A stretch of 57,613 nt of DNA from an uncultured Methanobrevibacter sp. (GTDB lineage Archaea; Methanobacteriota; Methanobacteria; Methanobacteriales; Methanobacteriaceae). The stretch lies in contig ONQL01000010.1 in NCBI GenBank assembly GCA_900319985.1, forward strand, positions 1 through 57,613, in the 5' to 3' direction. Positions 43,877-53,737 of the stretch are shown here, in pieces; the stretch's first letter is position 1, and each line of letters starts with the position of its first letter. The notes beneath the pieces are model-generated. The model was given only the letters and a program-made list of their open reading frames with translations. It did not search any database and was not told the DNA's origin. Position numbers and translations under genes: made by a program.

Positions 43877-44929
43877 TTATCCTCTTGAATATCTGTGTGC
43901 AATGTTGCATGTTCCTTCTTTACTTACCATGCATGCTCCGATTGGGTGTAGGGGATTGCATGCTTTTCTGAATAGTTTGCAGTCTTCAGGCCTTGCAAGT
44001 CCTCTTAATATTGGGCCGCAGATGCAACCTTTTGGAGCTTCATTGACATCTTTCACTTCAATGTCATATTTTTCACGGGCATTGTATTCACTGAATTCAT
44101 CTTTAATTTCTAAAATGGAATTTGGTATTTTTGGAAATCCTCTCCATTCTCTTGAATCGACATAGAATACCTGGTCTATCATGTCCTGTGCGATTGTGTT
44201 TCCTTCTTCTCTGACTGCTCTTTTGTATTCATTTTCTATTTTCGGTGTTTCGTTATGAATTTGTCTTAGAATCATGTAAACAGACATCAATATGTCTAAT
44301 GGATTGAATCCGGCCACTGCCTGTGGGATTCCAAACTCTGTTGAGAAGTATTCGAATGGTTTTGTTCCAATGATTGTACAAACATGTCCCGGTTGAATTA
44401 AAGCGTTTAGGCTGGTTTCTCCGGAATTGATTAAAAAGTCAATCGCTGGGGGAATCAATCGGTGGCATGAAAGCACTGAGAAGTTTTCAGGAGGTTTTGA
44501 TAATAGTTCTGCAGCGGTGGTTGGTGCTGTTGTTTCAAAACCTGCTGATATGAATGCAACGTCATTGTCTTCCTTTTCAGCTATTTCAATGGCTCTGTTA
44601 ATTCCATATACTACTCTTACATCTCCTCCTTCGGCCTTTGCATCGGCAAGTGATCTTTCAGAACCTGGAACTCTCAGCATGTCTCCAAAAGTTGTTATTG
44701 TAACTCCTTTGTCGATAAGTTCTAAAGCTTCATCAATTTCACGGGACGGTACTACACATACCGGACATCCTGGTCCCGCAATTATTTCAACTTCATCGGG
44801 AAGCAAACTCCTAATTCCGTTTTCCATTATGGTATGCTCATGAGAACCACATACATGCATTATTTTTACGGGTGTGGATAATTCTTTAATTCTTTTCAAT
44901 AGTTCTTGTGACATATTTTTCATATTCAT
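43877..44929 (-). CDS. hypD: Hydrogenase maturation protein HypD
   Basis: 350 residues, standard length. Forms the scaffold with HypC on which the Fe(CN)2CO group of [NiFe] hydrogenases is built. Key motifs: HVCGSHEHTI and AGPGCPVCVVP in the N-terminal half, SAGFETTAPTTA in the middle, and the C-terminal [4Fe-4S] cysteines in GCICGPILRG, CKLFRKAC and GACMVS. GGTG precedes the ATG at 44929. Serves hydrogenases such as the Mvh enzyme whose polyferredoxin gene opens this window. Confidence 0.95.
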   Translation of the reverse strand: MNMKNMSQELLKRIKELSTPVKIMHVCGSHEHTIMENGIRSLLPDEVEIIAGPGCPVCVVPSREIDEALELIDKGVTITTFGDMLRVPGSERSLADAKAEGGDVRVVYGINRAIEIAEKEDNDVAFISAGFETTAPTTAAELLSKPPENFSVLSCHRLIPPAIDFLINSGETSLNALIQPGHVCTIIGTKPFEYFSTEFGIPQAVAGFNPLDILMSVYMILRQIHNETPKIENEYKRAVREEGNTIAQDMIDQVFYVDSREWRGFPKIPNSILEIKDEFSEYNAREKYDIEVKDVNEAPKGCICGPILRGLARPEDCKLFRKACNPLHPIGACMVSKEGTCNIAHRYSRG

Positions 44930-45012
44930 TTTAACACCGAAGATTTAATATTACATTATAGATATATCTATTTGTATTAATTAAATTTTATTGTAGATTT
45001 TTAGGGATTTTT

Positions 45013-46539
45013 ATGTTTAATAATAATAAAATTTTAGTAGTGATTCCTGCTGGAGGCAGTTCTAAAATTATTCCTCGTAAGAATATTCGTTTGCTTGGAA
45101 CAGTTCCATTGATTGCTTATGCTATTGGAATCGCCAAATCCTCACAATATGTGGATGATGTGGTTGTCACTACTGATGATTCTGAAACTGCTTTGCTTTC
45201 TGAAAAGTTTGGAGCTAGTGTTATCAGATATTCCAACGATTCACAAGATGCAGTTTCAGCCGATGGAATAATTTATAATGCAATGGTTCAAAAAGAGAAA
45301 TTAACTTTAGATGAGTATGATATTGTAATTACTCTCCAGCCTACTTCTCCATTGCTTAAAGTGTCAACGTTAAACAGAGCAATTGAAAAATTTGATAACT
45401 TTTCAGTAGATAGCGTAATTACTGTAGTGGATGATAGGCATTTGAGTTGGGGATATGATGATGATCATCAAAGATATTTCCCACTATATATTAAAAGACT
45501 TCCTAGGGAATTATTGCCTAAATCATTTAGGGAAACTGGGGCTTTGTTGGCTACTCGCAGGTCATTTGTACATCCTGATTCTAGATTGGGAACAAATATT
45601 GACATAATCGAACTGTCCAAAGCGGAAAGTATCAATATTGTCAATAGGGAAGACTGGTTAATTGCTGAAAATTATCTTCAAAAAAGAAAAATAGCAGTTG
45701 TGGTTAGTGCTTATGATGAAATCGGTTCAAGCCATATGGATAGATGTCTGTCCCTTGTTTCAAAGTTAGTTTTTCATGATGTATTGTTTTTCATTGATGA
45801 GACCCATGAATTGGGAATAAATATGTTAAATAATTTCAATTATCCTCATGTAATTTATGATGGTGAAGATGAGTTGTTTGCAAAATTAAATCAATTTAAT
45901 CCTCACATCGTTATCAATGATATATTGGACACATCTGCTGAGTATATTATTACTCTTAAAAATGAAGGCTATTTTGTTGTCAACTTTGAGGATTTGGGCG
46001 TTGGCAGTGAATTTGCAGATGTTGTTTTCGATTCATTGTATGAACAGGATTCCTCTAAGGACAACATATTCTCAGGTTATAAATATTATATTTTAAAGGA
46101 AGAGTTTTTCTTCCAGCCTCAAAAAATCATTACTAATGAAGTAGATAATGTTTTAATTTATTTTAATAGAAATGATTCCAATAACTTAACTGAAAAGGTA
46201 TTGAATTCTATTTTGGCCACTAATTATGAAGGCAGGATAAATATTATTTTAGGTTTGCATTATCCTGATAAGGAAGGTTTCATTGCCAAAATACGAACAA
46301 ATCCTTCAATACAGGTTTATACCAATGTATCCAACATTAGCGAATTCATGTTTAATTCAGATCTTATTTTTACGTCTGCAGGAACGGCAATGTATGAAAG
46401 CTGCTCATTGGGCATTCCGACAATTTGCTTAAGTCAGGATGAAAGGGAATTGACCCATATATTCTGCAGCGATAAGACAGGTTTTGTAAACATGGGTTTG
46501 AACACGAGGAAATTGCTAATCAGTTTGTTGATTTGGTAA
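45013..46539 (+). CDS. neuA: NeuA-type cytidylyltransferase fused to a PseG-like domain, C-terminus frameshifted
   Basis: 508 residues up to the premature stop. Residues 1-225 are a CMP-acylneuraminate synthetase: the nucleotide motif IPAGGSSKIIPRKNIRLLG is a variant of the usual IPARxGSKGIPxKN, followed by VVVTTDDSE and LQPTSPLL. Residues about 230-500 are a PseG/SpsG-like glycosyltransferase or sugar-nucleotide hydrolase domain ending in FTSAGTAMYESCSLGIPTICLSQDERE. The last 11 residues (from about residue 498) are out-of-frame sequence; the true tail continues in another frame to 46661. With NeuB next, it makes an activated nonulosonic (sialic-type) acid for the cell surface. Confidence 0.85.
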   Translation: MFNNNKILVVIPAGGSSKIIPRKNIRLLGTVPLIAYAIGIAKSSQYVDDVVVTTDDSETALLSEKFGASVIRYSNDSQDAVSADGIIYNAMVQKEKLTLDEYDIVITLQPTSPLLKVSTLNRAIEKFDNFSVDSVITVVDDRHLSWGYDDDHQRYFPLYIKRLPRELLPKSFRETGALLATRRSFVHPDSRLGTNIDIIELSKAESINIVNREDWLIAENYLQKRKIAVVVSAYDEIGSSHMDRCLSLVSKLVFHDVLFFIDETHELGINMLNNFNYPHVIYDGEDELFAKLNQFNPHIVINDILDTSAEYIITLKNEGYFVVNFEDLGVGSEFADVVFDSLYEQDSSKDNIFSGYKYYILKEEFFFQPQKIITNEVDNVLIYFNRNDSNNLTEKVLNSILATNYEGRINIILGLHYPDKEGFIAKIRTNPSIQVYTNVSNISEFMFNSDLIFTSAGTAMYESCSLGIPTICLSQDERELTHIFCSDKTGFVNMGLNTRKLLISLLIW

Positions 46540-46661
46540 ATGATTATGATCGTAGGCTTGAAATGCATGAAAAAATGTTATCTGTCGATTTGAAAAACGG
46601 TTTTGATAATATTTGGGCAGTTATCCGGGAGGAATATCGTAAATTCCAACTAAGAAGATAG
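46506..46661 (+). pseudogene. Out-of-frame C-terminal tail of the NeuA fusion
   Basis: From about 46506 the reading frame shifted by one base gives EEIANQFVDLVNDYDRRLEM...REEYRKFQLRR and stops at 46661, nine bases before the neuB ATG. It joins smoothly to ...TGFVNMGLN from the upstream frame. One base appears to be missing near 46503-46506. No homopolymer lies there, so slippage is not an obvious cause. Confidence 0.75.
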
Positions 46662-46669
46662 GTGTTCTT

Positions 46670-47725
46670 ATGAAAATTTTCAGTAAAAATCCATTTTTAA
46701 TTGCAGATATTGGATTTAATTTTTTTGATATTGCAGAACGGGAAGGAATTTCCGATATTGATGCGGCAAAGCTTATGGTTGATGAAGCCAAATCCTGTGG
46801 CGTCGATGCCGTAATGTTTCAATCGTATAAATCAGAGAATGTTTTCTCCACTAATGTTCCTAATTATTGGGAATCCTCTGGGGAGCCAATTGATTCACAA
46901 TTTGAGCTATTTAAGAAGTTTGATAGGTTCGGTGTGGATGAATTTCGTAAGTTGTCTGATTATTGTGAGGATGTGGGAATCCTGTTTATGTCAACACCTT
47001 ATGATTTTGAGGCTGCTGATTATTTGGACGAATTCATGAGTGTTTTTAAGATATCTTCTTCTGATTTAACAAATATTCCTTTTATTAAATATGTTGCAGG
47101 CAAAAATAAGCCAATCCTATTGTCTACTGGTGCTTCAACTTTAAAAGAAATTAAAGATGCTGTTAAAGCTATTGAAGATGTTTCAACAGTGGATATTGCT
47201 ATTATGCATTGTGTTTTGTCTCATCCAACTGCTTTTGAAGATGCAAATCTCTCAATGATTAAGGATTTGTCAAGTAATTTTCCAGATTATGAAATAGGAT
47301 ATTCTGATCATACAATATCTGATGAAAATATGGTGGTTTTAACAACTGCATATAATTATGGTGCCAATATAATAGAAAAGCATTTCACATTGGATAAATC
47401 TTTGCCGGGATATGATCACTCCTATTCTATGGATTCAAATGATGTCGGTAAGTTCAAATCAAATATTAATTTTTTATCTAAAATTAGTGGTTACAAGCAT
47501 AAACAACCGTTAATTTGTGAGTCATCTACACGAAAAGAGTCAAGAAGGTCAATTGTAGCTAAAAATGACATTGAAAGGGGTAATGTGATTTTACAATCTG
47601 ATATTACTTTTAAAAGACCTGGTACTGGAATTTCTCCTGCAGATGTTGATGATGTGGTGGGCAAGGTTGCAAATGTGGATATCCCGAAAGATGCCATAAT
47701 TGATTATGAAATGTTAAATAGTTAA
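46670..47725 (+). CDS. neuB: N-acetylneuraminate synthase family protein NeuB
   Basis: 351 residues. A TIM-barrel synthase domain contains VDAVMFQSYKSENVF, FKISSSDLTNIPFIKYVA, LLSTGAST, IGYSDHT and EKHFTLDKSLPGYDHSYS. A C-terminal antifreeze-like SAF domain (RRSIVAKNDIERGNVI...FKRPGTGISPADVD) follows. Condenses PEP with a hexosamine-type sugar to a nonulosonic acid. GGTGTT precedes the ATG. Forms an operon with the neuA fusion. Confidence 0.93.
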   Translation: MKIFSKNPFLIADIGFNFFDIAEREGISDIDAAKLMVDEAKSCGVDAVMFQSYKSENVFSTNVPNYWESSGEPIDSQFELFKKFDRFGVDEFRKLSDYCEDVGILFMSTPYDFEAADYLDEFMSVFKISSSDLTNIPFIKYVAGKNKPILLSTGASTLKEIKDAVKAIEDVSTVDIAIMHCVLSHPTAFEDANLSMIKDLSSNFPDYEIGYSDHTISDENMVVLTTAYNYGANIIEKHFTLDKSLPGYDHSYSMDSNDVGKFKSNINFLSKISGYKHKQPLICESSTRKESRRSIVAKNDIERGNVILQSDITFKRPGTGISPADVDDVVGKVANVDIPKDAIIDYEMLNS

Positions 47726-47778
47726 TGTGTGGTGTTTTCTTTAAAAAATTTAAAAAAATGTAGTTTAAAATTTTAAGT

Positions 47779-47958
47779 CTATTCTATGGTTATGCATTCG
47801 TTAGGACAAATGTCAACACATGTTTCACAGTAACTACATTCATCTGGGTCGTTAATAGTTATTTTACCGTCTTCAAGAATTAAGACTTCCATCGGACAAG
47901 TGTCACTACAATCTCCACAGTTATCACATTTTTCCATATCTATTGTAATATCAGCCAT
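47779..47958 (-). CDS. Small 2[4Fe-4S] ferredoxin
   Basis: 59 residues. Two cluster motifs, CDNCGDCSDTCPMEV (residues 11-25) and CSYCETCVDICPNEC (about 41-55), each with the CxxCxxCxxxCP pattern. The start is MADITIDMEKC. Soluble low-potential electron carrier. Stands alone between neuB (convergent) and a zinc-ribbon protein gene. Codon use and length support a real gene. Confidence 0.9.
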   Translation of the reverse strand: MADITIDMEKCDNCGDCSDTCPMEVLILEDGKITINDPDECSYCETCVDICPNECITIE

Positions 47959-48081
47959 TTTTTTTTATCTCCAAAATTTTTATATACATTTCTATTAAGT
48001 TTTTAATATTTAAATGTAATATCATATTGGATTAAAATTAGGCATTGTTTTAAAATAGTTAATAAAAAATAAAAAAAGAAA

Positions 48082-49623
48082 TTAAATTTCTGAAGAACAA
48101 TCTGCGGAATACTTGTTAATTAAAACAGCACATTTGTCAATTGTTTCAGAATCTAATTTTATTGTACCGGTTTCGATTTTGTTTAATAATTCTTCAATAA
48201 ATAAATCTTCATCGGTTAAAGGCATATTGATTACAACAACTTCATTGTTTATGAATCCCACTAATGGTTCCACAAAACAGTTTTTGATGTTGTTGTCATT
48301 GAGGAAATTAATTAAATCTTCACCTAAACTTAATGATTTTTGTTTGATTTTATTGTCCTGGGAAAATTTAGCTTGTTTGGTAGTATATCTGAATTTGCTT
48401 AAATTTTCAGAGGTTGTGAATTCTTCAAGTTTATCTTCTTCCAATTCACTGGATCCGATTAAATTTAAGTTTTCGTTTTCAGATTCTAACCTGACTTTTG
48501 GATTGTATTTCTGTGAGAGAAGTGCATAAATTCCAGTTGGACCTATAACTAAATGATTAATTCCTGCTGAAGAAGTTGGAGTTTTAACATTATAGAAAAC
48601 ATAATAGTCGTCAGGTAAAGTCAATAAATGTTCTCTAATGATTCTAGTTCTTTCTTCATGTTCTTGAACATCTTTAGTTTTATAAAATCCGTAAATTAAG
48701 ATAATCACACCGATAAACAAAGTAAAGATACCAATTCCACTATTTATAGTTATTATTTCAATTATGCTTAAAATAAATATGATTGCACCAATAGCTATGA
48801 ATGTTGAATGGCCTTCCATGGAAGGAAGATTAAACTCAGGACCTCCATTTTCAATAAAAGAAATGTTTGCTTCTTCAACACTTTCACCTGGTTCTTTTAT
48901 ACTAATTTTATCTATAAAACTTCCAAAACCGTCGTTAGATTTGCTTTCTTCGATTTTTGGATAAGATTCATCAATTCCTTTCATGAATTCATCTTTAAGG
49001 AAATTTTTCATAATGCCATAATCGTTAGTTTTTGGCACTGCAAATTCTTTTCCAAATTTTGTCATAACTGCTTGCGGTATGGTGGTTCTTGCAGTTCTTG
49101 TGGCAAGTTCTTCTTCCTCTTCTTGTTCTTGCAGTTTTTTCTCATCGTCAGCAATCTCTAACATGTGTTCTTCTGAGAAAAAGTTTTCTAGTTTATTAGT
49201 AATTGATTTTAAGGATTTGCTATCTTCTGCTTTTGCTTCTTCTTGCTCTGGTTCTTTAGGAGTATTTTGAGCTCTAAATTTTGCAGCTTCTTTTTTCCTT
49301 TCTTTTAAATAACTGTCTAATTCTTTGTTCATATCTTCATCAAGATATCTTAAAGAACCTCCACAACTATCACATTCATAATCAAGTATGCTATCGCTAC
49401 TTTTAATCTTATATTTTAATCCACAATCTTCACATTGTACAATATAAGAATTATCATACCTAAATGAATCTATAAAAGATGAATGAGATTTTTCACTGCT
49501 ATCAGAATAATCTTCTAAATATTCTAATTCTCCAGCGCATGAAGAACACTCGAAGGTCTTTAAATCATCATTATCATCGAGTTGGTATTTCGCACCACAG
49601 TTCTTACAGCATACAACTTTCAT
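48082..49623 (-). CDS. Zinc-ribbon membrane protein with NERD-like domain
   Basis: 513 residues. Two N-terminal zinc ribbons of the same design, CCKNCGAKYQLDDNDDLKTFECSSC (about residues 5-29) and QCEDCGLKYKI...YECDSCGG (about 59-83), are followed by a charged linker. Two membrane helices lie at about 275-318, and a C-terminal domain with LLTLPDDYYVFYNVKTPTSSAGINHLVIGPTGIYAL resembles the nuclease-related NERD fold. I cannot confirm the catalytic residues. Function unknown; a membrane-attached nucleic-acid or stress-related role is only a guess. Confidence 0.6.
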   Translation of the reverse strand: MKVVCCKNCGAKYQLDDNDDLKTFECSSCAGELEYLEDYSDSSEKSHSSFIDSFRYDNSYIVQCEDCGLKYKIKSSDSILDYECDSCGGSLRYLDEDMNKELDSYLKERKKEAAKFRAQNTPKEPEQEEAKAEDSKSLKSITNKLENFFSEEHMLEIADDEKKLQEQEEEEELATRTARTTIPQAVMTKFGKEFAVPKTNDYGIMKNFLKDEFMKGIDESYPKIEESKSNDGFGSFIDKISIKEPGESVEEANISFIENGGPEFNLPSMEGHSTFIAIGAIIFILSIIEIITINSGIGIFTLFIGVIILIYGFYKTKDVQEHEERTRIIREHLLTLPDDYYVFYNVKTPTSSAGINHLVIGPTGIYALLSQKYNPKVRLESENENLNLIGSSELEEDKLEEFTTSENLSKFRYTTKQAKFSQDNKIKQKSLSLGEDLINFLNDNNIKNCFVEPLVGFINNEVVVINMPLTDEDLFIEELLNKIETGTIKLDSETIDKCAVLINKYSADCSSEI

Positions 49624-49760
49624 ATTATCCTCTTTATAATTACTTGTTATGATATTACTTCTTTATTTTTTTTATTATATATGTTTCTAAAGAAACATCA
49701 TTTTTAAAGTATTTTTAATAATTTTTATTTGGGGGTATTTTTGGATTAATTTGATTGATG

Positions 49761-51473
49761 CTACCTATTTTTATATGAATATAGGTTTACCTCTCCATTT
49801 TGATAAATTTTCTCATATGGTTCGTTTATAGTCTTATTGTCCTTAGCTATGAAGTAATCTACATGGTTTTTAACCATCTCTTCTGTGAAATTCGATTCAT
49901 TCGATACTTTTTCATATGGAAGAAGGTTCATCTTCAATATGAATGACATGTCTTCTCCACGATCTGCCCATATTGTTTTATTCTGATATTGAGGGTCATG
50001 ATTGATTAACCATTCTCCAACTGCCTTTTCTTCTGATGCCGCAGTTTCAAAATTGGGATGCATCTGATTGTCAAAAGTACGTGGGCTATTTTTCATTGCA
50101 TATATTCCGCTACATAACAGTATCACACAAATTAATGCGATTGGAACTATTATTTTTATCTTGTCCATATATTGTATGTTTTTCAATTTATCAAAAATCA
50201 GTTCAATTGATAAAATGATGAAGTATGCGACAACCGGCAACATGGGTATGAAATACCTGTCCACTTTTATTTGGTGGAATGTGAAGAATGCAAAATTTAT
50301 CACGAACCAGTATATCATTATGAAATCAAATGAGAAATAATCTATGTCTGTTTTATATAATGCTCTGTAAAGCGCTAAAAGTGATATTGAAATAATTATG
50401 ATTGATAAAATTATTGATACTTTGATGAATGTAAATAAAAATATTGCTAACCCTATGAGGAAGATTGTCAATTTTAATATTTCATTTTTGTTTTTCAATA
50501 TTTTTCTATTTTCTGAACTGAATAATTTTTTAAGGTATAATACTAATCCTATTATCAATGTTGCCAAGTAAATATAGGATATTTTAGTTGGGTATCCTCC
50601 TATCCAGCGCATTTCGTTTAGGAGGTATGCTCCAGGTTTTAAAGAATATGGTATGAAACGTTGAGTGCTCAGATAAATTAAAAAGTTGTTTTTATAATAG
50701 AAGATATTGTTGTAGGTTGTATTGATTGTCGCCTGTGTTGATTCTGAAATGCCCTGGCCCTGGCTTAAGAAAAACAGGTCTATGTTTAAATATTGGTAAA
50801 TTCCAATGAATGCTGCAAAAACTGCCGCTCCCAGGCCCATTCCGATAAGTATGTCTTTGATGTTGGTTTTGATGTAGGATAATGGATTTTTCATCAGGAA
50901 AAACTGAATTAAAAGAACGGGCACCATTAGAAATACGGTATATCTTGTGAAGCATCCGAAAATAACCAGTGGAAATGCAACGTAAAAATATCTTGTGCTC
51001 TTTTTGAAAGCCAACATCATAAAGTAAACGGACCATATGGAAAAGCATAATCCGGGAATGTCCAGCATTCCTTTTGTAATCCACACGATAATTAATGGGA
51101 ATGTTGATAAGAGCATTGATCCGGTAAAGCTTAAAACTTCATCAAATCTCAGCCTTAATAAAAAATACATTCCTAAAGCTGAAAATATGTAGAATACGCT
51201 GCTCACAATTATTATTGTTCCATCTGAGACAAATCCCATTCTAAAAAATATCGAGGTAATCATTGGAATTAACGGAGACAATCCTCTTGTGTCAGTTAAT
51301 CCGACGTCATATCCTGCATAAAAGAGAGCATTGTTCAAATAGAAAAACACGTCCCTAACATAGTAGACTCCAACTTTCAAATCAATGTTCAAAAGTAATA
51401 ATGTAATTGCAATTGTAATTACGGATATTGCTGATATTGCAATTATGTCTCTTTTATGTTCATGAAAATTCAT
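49761..51473 (-). CDS. GT39/ArnT-like membrane glycosyltransferase
   Basis: 570 residues with about 11-13 membrane helices. The first extracellular loop holds an acidic residue after helix 1 (YYVRDVFFYLNNALFY), as in dolichyl-phosphate-sugar-dependent GT-C enzymes. A C-terminal soluble domain contains EEKAVGEWLINHDPQYQNKTIWADRGEDMSF. Such enzymes move sugars from lipid carriers to proteins or glycans outside the cell. It sits 10 bases downstream of the UbiA-family gene in the same direction. Confidence 0.75.
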   Translation of the reverse strand: MNFHEHKRDIIAISAISVITIAITLLLLNIDLKVGVYYVRDVFFYLNNALFYAGYDVGLTDTRGLSPLIPMITSIFFRMGFVSDGTIIIVSSVFYIFSALGMYFLLRLRFDEVLSFTGSMLLSTFPLIIVWITKGMLDIPGLCFSIWSVYFMMLAFKKSTRYFYVAFPLVIFGCFTRYTVFLMVPVLLIQFFLMKNPLSYIKTNIKDILIGMGLGAAVFAAFIGIYQYLNIDLFFLSQGQGISESTQATINTTYNNIFYYKNNFLIYLSTQRFIPYSLKPGAYLLNEMRWIGGYPTKISYIYLATLIIGLVLYLKKLFSSENRKILKNKNEILKLTIFLIGLAIFLFTFIKVSIILSIIIISISLLALYRALYKTDIDYFSFDFIMIYWFVINFAFFTFHQIKVDRYFIPMLPVVAYFIILSIELIFDKLKNIQYMDKIKIIVPIALICVILLCSGIYAMKNSPRTFDNQMHPNFETAASEEKAVGEWLINHDPQYQNKTIWADRGEDMSFILKMNLLPYEKVSNESNFTEEMVKNHVDYFIAKDNKTINEPYEKIYQNGEVNLYSYKNR

Positions 51474-51483
51474 TTTGTTGCCT

Positions 51484-52326
51484 CTATAATGATCCGAATA
51501 TGAATGATATGAATGCTATAAGCATTCCAATTTTCAAATTCTTTGAAACTTTTCCGGCTGTTGTTTTGTCCTGATTTTTTAGGATTAGAATGCCAGAGTA
51601 CAGGAATAATAAAACTGCAATTGCTATTATGATTAGGTAGTAGACTCCGAAAATATTGTTATAGTATAGTACTGGACATAATGCACAATCTATGATTATC
51701 AAAATAAAAGCCAGTATTGCAGTTATTTTTTTGCCGTATAATATAGGGAGTGTTTTCGCACCTTCAGATTTGTCTCCTTCAATGTCCTCAATGTCTTTTA
51801 CAAGTTCTCGTGCGGTTGTCATGACAAATGCAAAGAATCCTAAATATATTGATGTAATTATTATGTTTGGATTATTTAGTGTAAATCCTCCAAATACAAA
51901 TCCAAAACCTGTCATGAATCCAACTGCAAGATTTCCGATGAGTGGTGTTGATTTTAACTTATATGCATATAAATATAGTACTACGTCTGCTAACAAAACT
52001 ATGAAAAACGGAATCCAGTTATTTGTCAGATAGCTTATTAGAAAACCGAATAATGTTCCAAGTCCGAATAATAGGTATGCATAGTTTCTTCCATTTTTTA
52101 GAGAGATTCTTCCAGAAGGTATTGGCCTTTCGGGTTTGTTGACCAAATCAATCTGATAATCAAAATAATCATTAATAACATTTCCGGCAGCGGTTTCAAA
52201 AAATACCGCAAGCATTGCAAATATTATTGGGATGTTGAAGCTTTTGTCAATAATTGCTATTAAAATTATGACAATTGCGCTCATAATTGCATTTCCGGGT
52301 CTTAGAATTTCAACATATGGATTCAT
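51484..52326 (-). CDS. Digeranylgeranylglyceryl phosphate synthase (UbiA family)
   Basis: 280 residues, eight or nine membrane helices. The first Asp-rich motif is NDYFDYQIDLVNKPERPIPSGRIS and the second DIEDIEGDKSEGAKTLPILYG. This is the archaeal UbiA branch that adds the second geranylgeranyl chain to geranylgeranylglyceryl phosphate, making the ether lipid core. The length is normal. GGAGAT precedes the ATG. Confidence 0.87.
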   Translation of the reverse strand: MNPYVEILRPGNAIMSAIVIILIAIIDKSFNIPIIFAMLAVFFETAAGNVINDYFDYQIDLVNKPERPIPSGRISLKNGRNYAYLLFGLGTLFGFLISYLTNNWIPFFIVLLADVVLYLYAYKLKSTPLIGNLAVGFMTGFGFVFGGFTLNNPNIIITSIYLGFFAFVMTTARELVKDIEDIEGDKSEGAKTLPILYGKKITAILAFILIIIDCALCPVLYYNNIFGVYYLIIIAIAVLLFLYSGILILKNQDKTTAGKVSKNLKIGMLIAFISFIFGSL

Positions 52327-52467
52327 TTTTATCTCCTATAATTTTCAAATTTCTATTGCATTTCATTAAATAAAGCATACTTTTATATAATTATAGTATA
52401 TACATTATATTAGTGTTTTATTTAATAAAATTATTACTTAAATTAAATTTATTAGCTGGTGTTATAT

Positions 52468-53562
52468 TTGGATAAAATTAAAATAGCTATTGTAGGAATG
52501 GGAAACTGTGCCAGTTCTCTTATTCAAGGAATTCATTATTATGATGGTAAAAAACCAGAAGATGCAATAGGACTTATGCATTGGGATATTGGAGGATATG
52601 AACCTAGTGATATTGAAGTTGTTGCAGCTTTTGACGTTGATGCGAGAAAAGTTGGAAAAACAATTGATGAAGCAATTTTTGCAAAACCTAACTGTACAAC
52701 TGTTTTCCAAGAAGATATTCCAAAATATGATGTAAAAGTTAGTATGGGTCATGTTTTAGATGGTGTTGCAGAACATATGTCTAATTATGATGATGAATAC
52801 ACTTTTGTTGTAAGTGATGAAGAGCCTGCAGATATTGTAAGCGTTTTGAAAGAAAGCGGTGCTGAAATATTGGTAAATTATTTGCCTGTAGGTTCCGAAG
52901 ATGCAGCAAGATACTATGCACAATGCGCTCTTGATGCAGGAATTGCTTATGTTAACTGTATGCCTGTATTTATTGTTAGTGATGATGAATGGGATGCTAA
53001 ATTTAGAGAAAAAGGAATTCCTATAGTTGGGGACGATATTAAAGCTCAAATTGGTGCTACTATCACTCACAGAACACTAGCTAGTTTATTCATGGATAGG
53101 GGTGTAAAATTAGATAAGACCTATCAAATTAATACTGGTGGTAACACTGATTTCTTAAATATGCTCAATAGGGAAAGGTTAGACTCTAAAAAAGAATCAA
53201 AAACCGAAGCTGTCCAATCTGTTTTAACCCAAAGAATGGATGACCGTGATATCCACATTGGACCTAGTGATTATGTCCCATGGCAAAATGATAACAAATT
53301 ATGTTTCCTCAGAATGGAAGGTCGTACATTTGGTGATGTTCCTATGAATATTGAACTCAGATTAAGTGTAGAAGATTCTCCAAACTCTGCAGGTTGTGTA
53401 ATTGATGCTGTAAGGTGTTGTAAAATTGGTTTAGAAAGAGGCATTGGTGGACAATTAACTTCTATTTCATCATACACCATGAAACACCCTCCAATTCAAT
53501 TCACTGATGATGAAGCATATGAAAATGTTGAAAAATTCATTTCTGGCGAATTAGAAAGATAA
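52468..53562 (+). CDS. ino1: Inositol-1-phosphate synthase
   Basis: 364 residues from a TTG at 52468 with GGTG at the usual distance upstream; a GTG three codons earlier coincides with the ribosome site. Rossmann motif IAIVGMGNCASSLIQGIHYY, then VVAAFDVDARKVGKTIDEAI, VNYLPVGSEDA, NCMPVFIVSD, GDDIKAQIGATITHR and NTGGNTDFLNM. Turns glucose-6-phosphate into inositol-1-phosphate, used in archaea for archaetidylinositol. It is divergent from the archaeal lipid genes next door. Confidence 0.92.
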   Translation: MDKIKIAIVGMGNCASSLIQGIHYYDGKKPEDAIGLMHWDIGGYEPSDIEVVAAFDVDARKVGKTIDEAIFAKPNCTTVFQEDIPKYDVKVSMGHVLDGVAEHMSNYDDEYTFVVSDEEPADIVSVLKESGAEILVNYLPVGSEDAARYYAQCALDAGIAYVNCMPVFIVSDDEWDAKFREKGIPIVGDDIKAQIGATITHRTLASLFMDRGVKLDKTYQINTGGNTDFLNMLNRERLDSKKESKTEAVQSVLTQRMDDRDIHIGPSDYVPWQNDNKLCFLRMEGRTFGDVPMNIELRLSVEDSPNSAGCVIDAVRCCKIGLERGIGGQLTSISSYTMKHPPIQFTDDEAYENVEKFISGELER

Positions 53563-53737
53563 TTTTTCACATTACTTTTTTTCTTTTTAAATTTATTATT
53601 TTAATTATTTTTTCAACTCATTTTTTTTAGGTATATCCAATTATCAATGTTTATAATTTATATAATAATAGGAACATATATTATAGTTGGATAATTTAAG
53701 ATTACTTTATGAATAAAAATTGAAAGGGGTGTAATTA

